From the NCBI GenBank assembly GCA_051027215.1, contig JBPCXR010000229.1, positions 45,116 to 109,115 on the forward strand: DNA of 64,000 bases, given 5' to 3'. Under the pieces are notes generated by a model, which saw nothing but the letters and a program-made list of their open reading frames with translations, searched no databases and was not told where the DNA came from. Numbering within the stretch: position 1 is the first letter of the stretch; each line of letters opens with the position of its first letter. Of the stretch, positions 61,540 to 64,000 are shown one piece after another. The DNA is from CALHVX01 sp051027215. Its GTDB lineage: Bacteria; Pseudomonadota; Gammaproteobacteria; Pseudomonadales; Azotimanducaceae. The translations under genes were made by a program, and so were the position numbers.

Positions 61540-62772
61540 ATGAATCGACGCCGCTGGCTTAGCCGTAGCAGCGCAGCAGCGCTAGCGGGTTGGGCGTTCT
61601 CCAAAGCAAGCGCAGTTCCGGCGCCGGTACCAGCGCCGCCGCCCCTTGGCGCGTTACCGAGGGAGGTGGGTGAGCGAGCACCTCAAGAGCGGTTGCAACG
61701 CCAGGTGAGTGCACGGGCGTTGTCAGGCTGGTCGCACACGCCGCTGGAACAGCTGAACGGTTTGTTGACCCCCAGTGATCTTCATTTCGAGCGGCATCAC
61801 GGCGGTATTCCCGCCATCGATCCAGCGAGCCATCAGCTGCTCGTACATGGTCTCGTGGGCCAGGCAAAGCGCTTCACGGTAGCGGACTTGAAGCGCATGC
61901 CGGGAGTAACCAGCAACTACTTCCTGGAGTGCTCTGGCAATGGTTACGCCAGCACGTTGCCAGCGGATCGAATCCCCGCAGCAATTCGCCCTGGCGAGCT
62001 TGATGGCTTGTTCAGCCAAAGCGAGTGGAGTGGCGTGCGCTTATCTACCCTGTTTGCCGCCACCGGACTAAAACCGCAGGCGCGTTGGGCTTTGGCCGAG
62101 GGCGCGGATTCTGCCGCCATGACCCGGAGCATCCCAGTGGCGAAGCTGCTGGATGACGCCATTGTTGCTTATGCCCAGAACGGCGAGGCTTTGCGACCCG
62201 CACAAGGGTACCCATTGCGGCTGTTGCTGCCGGGTTACGAGGGCAACATGAGCATCAAGTGGCTGCGCCGCTTGGAGCTTGCCGATAAGCCGTTCATGAC
62301 CCGGGAGGAAACGTCGAAATACTCGGATGCTCAAGCAGACGGCAAGGTGCAGTTGTTCAGTTTTACCATGGGGCCGAAGTCTTTGATCCTCAGCCCGGCG
62401 TTTCCACAGGTTGTGCCCGGGCGTGGCTACTGGGAAATCCGCGGTTTGGCTTGGAGCGGCCATGGCCGGGTCCGCAAAGTGGAGGTTTCTGTAGACGGTG
62501 GTCGTCGCTGGCGACGGGCCAAGTTGGACGGTGCGGATTTGCCGAAGTCCGCCCGAGTGTTCCGCTTCGGCTGGGAGTGGAACGGCCAGCCGGCTGCGTT
62601 GCTTAGCCGCGCCACGGATGAGCATGGCAACGTGCAAAAGCGCCGCGAGCAGCACATGACGGGCCGTGGGCCAGGGACGGTCTATCACAACAACGCCATT
62701 CGCAGCTGGCGCGTCGCAAAAGATGGGCAAGTCACCTTTGGTCTTGCTATGGGTCCGGGCACTGGGCCATGA
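61540..62772 (+). CDS. SoxC/SorA-like sulfite dehydrogenase, molybdenum subunit
   Basis: A 410-residue molybdopterin oxidoreductase of the sulfite oxidase family. The Mo-binding Cys131 lies in YFLECSGNGY. The N-terminus NRRRWLSRSSAAALAG is a Tat-type signal for export after cofactor loading. A C-terminal dimerisation domain (IRGLAWSGHGRVRKVEVSVDGG) is present. It oxidises sulfite (or sulfane sulfur in SoxCD). The downstream cytochrome overlaps by an ATGA. Confidence 0.9.
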   Translation: MNRRRWLSRSSAAALAGWAFSKASAVPAPVPAPPPLGALPREVGERAPQERLQRQVSARALSGWSHTPLEQLNGLLTPSDLHFERHHGGIPAIDPASHQLLVHGLVGQAKRFTVADLKRMPGVTSNYFLECSGNGYASTLPADRIPAAIRPGELDGLFSQSEWSGVRLSTLFAATGLKPQARWALAEGADSAAMTRSIPVAKLLDDAIVAYAQNGEALRPAQGYPLRLLLPGYEGNMSIKWLRRLELADKPFMTREETSKYSDAQADGKVQLFSFTMGPKSLILSPAFPQVVPGRGYWEIRGLAWSGHGRVRKVEVSVDGGRRWRRAKLDGADLPKSARVFRFGWEWNGQPAALLSRATDEHGNVQKRREQHMTGRGPGTVYHNNAIRSWRVAKDGQVTFGLAMGPGTGP

Positions 62773-63350
62773 GCGTTGCTCGCTTCAGCCGTTCGCTGCT
62801 TTTCATCTGGCTCAGCCTGATCGCGCTGCCGCTGGTTGCCCGCGAAGCGGACACCTACCGGCAGCTCGGGACGGCGGTATCTGGCCCGGAGGTGGCGCTG
62901 GAGGACACGGATCTAGCCCCAACGGGAAAGGTGCCCGAGGGCCAAGGCAGCGTTACCGAAGGGGAGCGACTGTATGCCAGCCAATGCCAACATTGTCATG
63001 GCGCCAAAGGCCTGGGTGGCTTGCATGAGCCGTTGGCATTGACTCCCGAGCAGCGCTCGGCGGATGCCAACCGGCCAGCGTTTGCGCTGGACGTCCGCCG
63101 GCCTCGTGTTATCGGAAACTACTGGCCCTATGCGACAACGCTCTATGACTACATACGCCGGGCTATGCCCCAGGCAAACCCCGGCAGCTTGAGCAATGAC
63201 GAGGCTTACTCGCTCACCGCCTATGTGCTTTTCTTGAACGCTCTGGTGCAGCGCGACACGCGAGTGGACGGGGTGTTTTTACAGAACCTAGTGATGCCGG
63301 CTCGCGAGCACTTCGACTACAGCGTCGAATCCCAGCTGCTGTTCCGGTAG
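62769..63350 (+). CDS. Cytochrome c, partner of sulfite dehydrogenase
   Basis: A 193-residue exported c-type cytochrome with a signal peptide, one haem motif CQHCH (Cys73, Cys76, His77) and a likely Met ligand in the NLVMPAREHF region. The body resembles SoxD/SorB-type partners that accept electrons from the Mo subunit. Its ATG overlaps the upstream gene's TGA, supporting a complex. No soxXYZAB genes are in the window. Confidence 0.88.
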   Translation: MSVARFSRSLLFIWLSLIALPLVAREADTYRQLGTAVSGPEVALEDTDLAPTGKVPEGQGSVTEGERLYASQCQHCHGAKGLGGLHEPLALTPEQRSADANRPAFALDVRRPRVIGNYWPYATTLYDYIRRAMPQANPGSLSNDEAYSLTAYVLFLNALVQRDTRVDGVFLQNLVMPAREHFDYSVESQLLFR

Positions 63351-63389
63351 TTGGTCTGACAACCTCGGCCAGTGGGCTCTGCCTGGTAC

Positions 63390-63408
63390 GCATTCAGTTT
63401 GCATTCAG
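63390..63408. promoter_or_regulatory. Tandem GCATTCAG repeat with 11-bp period
   Basis: Two identical GCATTCAG copies (63390-63397 and 63401-63408) separated by TTT give an 11-base period, the spacing recognised by tandem OmpR/PhoB-type response regulators. It lies in the gap after the cytochrome and well upstream of the YegD-like gene. The regulator is unknown. Confidence 0.4.
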
Positions 63409-63538
63409 GGGCCGCTGCTTAAGGTAGCTTCACGGTTGCTGGCCAGTTCGAGTGGTTTGTTGTTCGGACAGCTGGTAGGCAAGCAACCGTTTCGCTACGG
63501 CATGCTCCCAACGCCCTCCCGTCCCGCCGAAGCGAATA

Positions 63539-63580
63539 CCCTCACCCGCAGATTAGCGGGTGAGGGATTTATTCTTTTTC
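63539..63580 (+). terminator. Intrinsic terminator after the sulfite dehydrogenase operon
   Basis: Perfect 11-base arms CCCTCACCCGC (63539-63549) and GCGGGTGAGGG (63556-63566) enclose a six-base loop and are followed by ATTTATTCTTTTTC. This is the clearest rho-independent terminator in the window. It separates the sulfite dehydrogenase operon from the YegD-like gene. Confidence 0.9.
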
Positions 63581-63645
63581 GTCGTGATTCCCCACGCATC
63601 ATTGTCTAGAATCCCGCAGCTTTCGAGTCCGTCGGTGGACGATCA

Positions 63646-64000
63646 ATGGTGGCTATGCACAGCGTAGGATTCGATTACGGTACCTCTCATTGTGCGGTGG
63701 GCGCGGTAGTGGATGGGGCAGTGCAGCTCTTACCCCTAGAGGGCGCAGAGAAACTCGTGCCATCAATGCTCTGGTACCCAGATGTGCGCTTTGAGCTGCC
63801 ACTGGATGCTCGGGGCAGGCTGCGCACCGATTCAGCGGCGTTTGCCCGGTTGCGCTTTGGCAACGAGGCACTGGCCCAATACCTGCAGAGCCCGGCTGCG
63901 GGCTACTTTGTCAAAAGCCCCAAGAGTTTCCTCGGCGCGCCGGGCTTGTTGCCGCAGGTGCGAACCCGCTTCGAACGTATCGTTGCGGCGATGATGGCCA
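63646..64000 (+). CDS. YegD-type Hsp70-like chaperone, 5' part
   Basis: The frame is open from ATG 63646 (or ATG 63655) to the window edge, so about 118 N-terminal residues are present. VGFDYGTSHCAVGAVVDG is the actin-fold phosphate-binding loop of YegD-type Hsp70 relatives, followed by LVPSMLWYP and the GYFVKSPKSFLGAPG block characteristic of YegD. YegD proteins lack the typical DnaK substrate domain, and their role is unclear. The C-terminus lies outside the window. Confidence 0.8.
   Translation, partial: MVAMHSVGFDYGTSHCAVGAVVDGAVQLLPLEGAEKLVPSMLWYPDVRFELPLDARGRLRTDSAAFARLRFGNEALAQYLQSPAAGYFVKSPKSFLGAPGLLPQVRTRFERIVAAMMA

Noticed and set aside
62068..62730. 220-codon minus-strand frame
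   Set aside because: Antisense to the sulfite dehydrogenase gene, low-complexity and without a ribosome site.
1..64000. CRISPR arrays, tRNA/rRNA genes, prophage or IS elements
   Set aside because: I looked for regular repeats, cloverleaf-like segments, integrases and transposases and saw none.

Overview
The window is a gene-dense stretch of chromosome (GC in the high fifties by eye) from a Gram-negative gammaproteobacterium. The evidence is BamC, BepA, PBP1b with an LpoP-type lipoprotein, lipoproteins with lipoboxes, and the order nadA - bepA - tusA - (perM) - dapA - bamC - MBL hydrolase, which resembles the Pseudomonas nadA-bepA-tusA and dapA-bamC neighbourhoods. Several uncharacterised families (DUF3187, DUF6279, TIGR04219 barrel, YdgA/DUF945) and many acyl-CoA and F420/LLM-type enzymes point to a marine Cellvibrionales/Halieaceae-like lineage. 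That placement is an inference. I see no rRNA, tRNA, CRISPR array, insertion sequence or prophage.

Layout. 1-3.5 kb: the 5' end of a TPR-like exported or membrane protein, an MFS exporter, a DUF4124 protein and a phosphodiesterase. 3.5-8.1 kb: a catabolic island with two acyl-CoA dehydrogenase subunits and a family III CoA-transferase, divergent from an SDR. 8.1-17.2 kb: housekeeping genes (GshB-like ATP-grasp, nadA, DUF899, bepA, tusA, perM, dapA, bamC, MBL, CPXCG zinc ribbon), with a long palindromic element between gshB and nadA. 17.2-24.2 kb: a CnoX-like chaperone, then the most unusual locus. It consists of an FHA protein, a PP2C phosphatase, a Ser/Thr kinase with a membrane anchor and a C-terminal formylglycine-enzyme-like domain, a two-partner-secretion (TpsB/ShlB-like) outer-membrane transporter with an extra cytoplasmic N-terminus, and a tiny exported protein, tightly packed and often overlapping.

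24.5-29 kb: a glutamine-synthetase-like ligase with a glutamine amidotransferase, YkvA, a DUF6279 lipoprotein, a Dps protein and a PspC pair. 29-39 kb: two acyl-CoA ligases, a diguanylate cyclase, DUF3187, glycerol-3-phosphate dehydrogenase, YdgA and a nitronate-monooxygenase-like flavoprotein. 39-46.7 kb: dihydroorotase, a TIGR04219 barrel, the glcDEF glycolate oxidase operon and a spinster-like MFS carrier. 46.7-52 kb: an LpoP-like lipoprotein, PBP1b (whose only plausible start codon is ATA), a DsbA-like thioredoxin, a glutaredoxin and a membrane protein with a degenerate nuclease domain. 52-61.5 kb: five LLM-class (F420-type) oxidoreductases interspersed with a pyrophosphatase, an aminoglycoside-phosphotransferase-like kinase, an enoyl-CoA hydratase, a histidine phosphatase and a lytic transglycosylase. 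61.5-64 kb: a SoxC-like sulfite dehydrogenase with its cytochrome c, a clear terminator, and the start of a YegD-type Hsp70.

Taken together, the accessory metabolism (ACAD pair, FadD19-like ligase, CaiB/BaiF transferase, crotonase, SDR, LLM enzymes) looks like degradation of branched or cyclic acyl-CoAs, such as steroid or isoprenoid side chains. The 18.2-24.2 kb locus looks like a phospho-signalling system wired to a two-partner secretion port, and it is the best candidate for an undescribed system.
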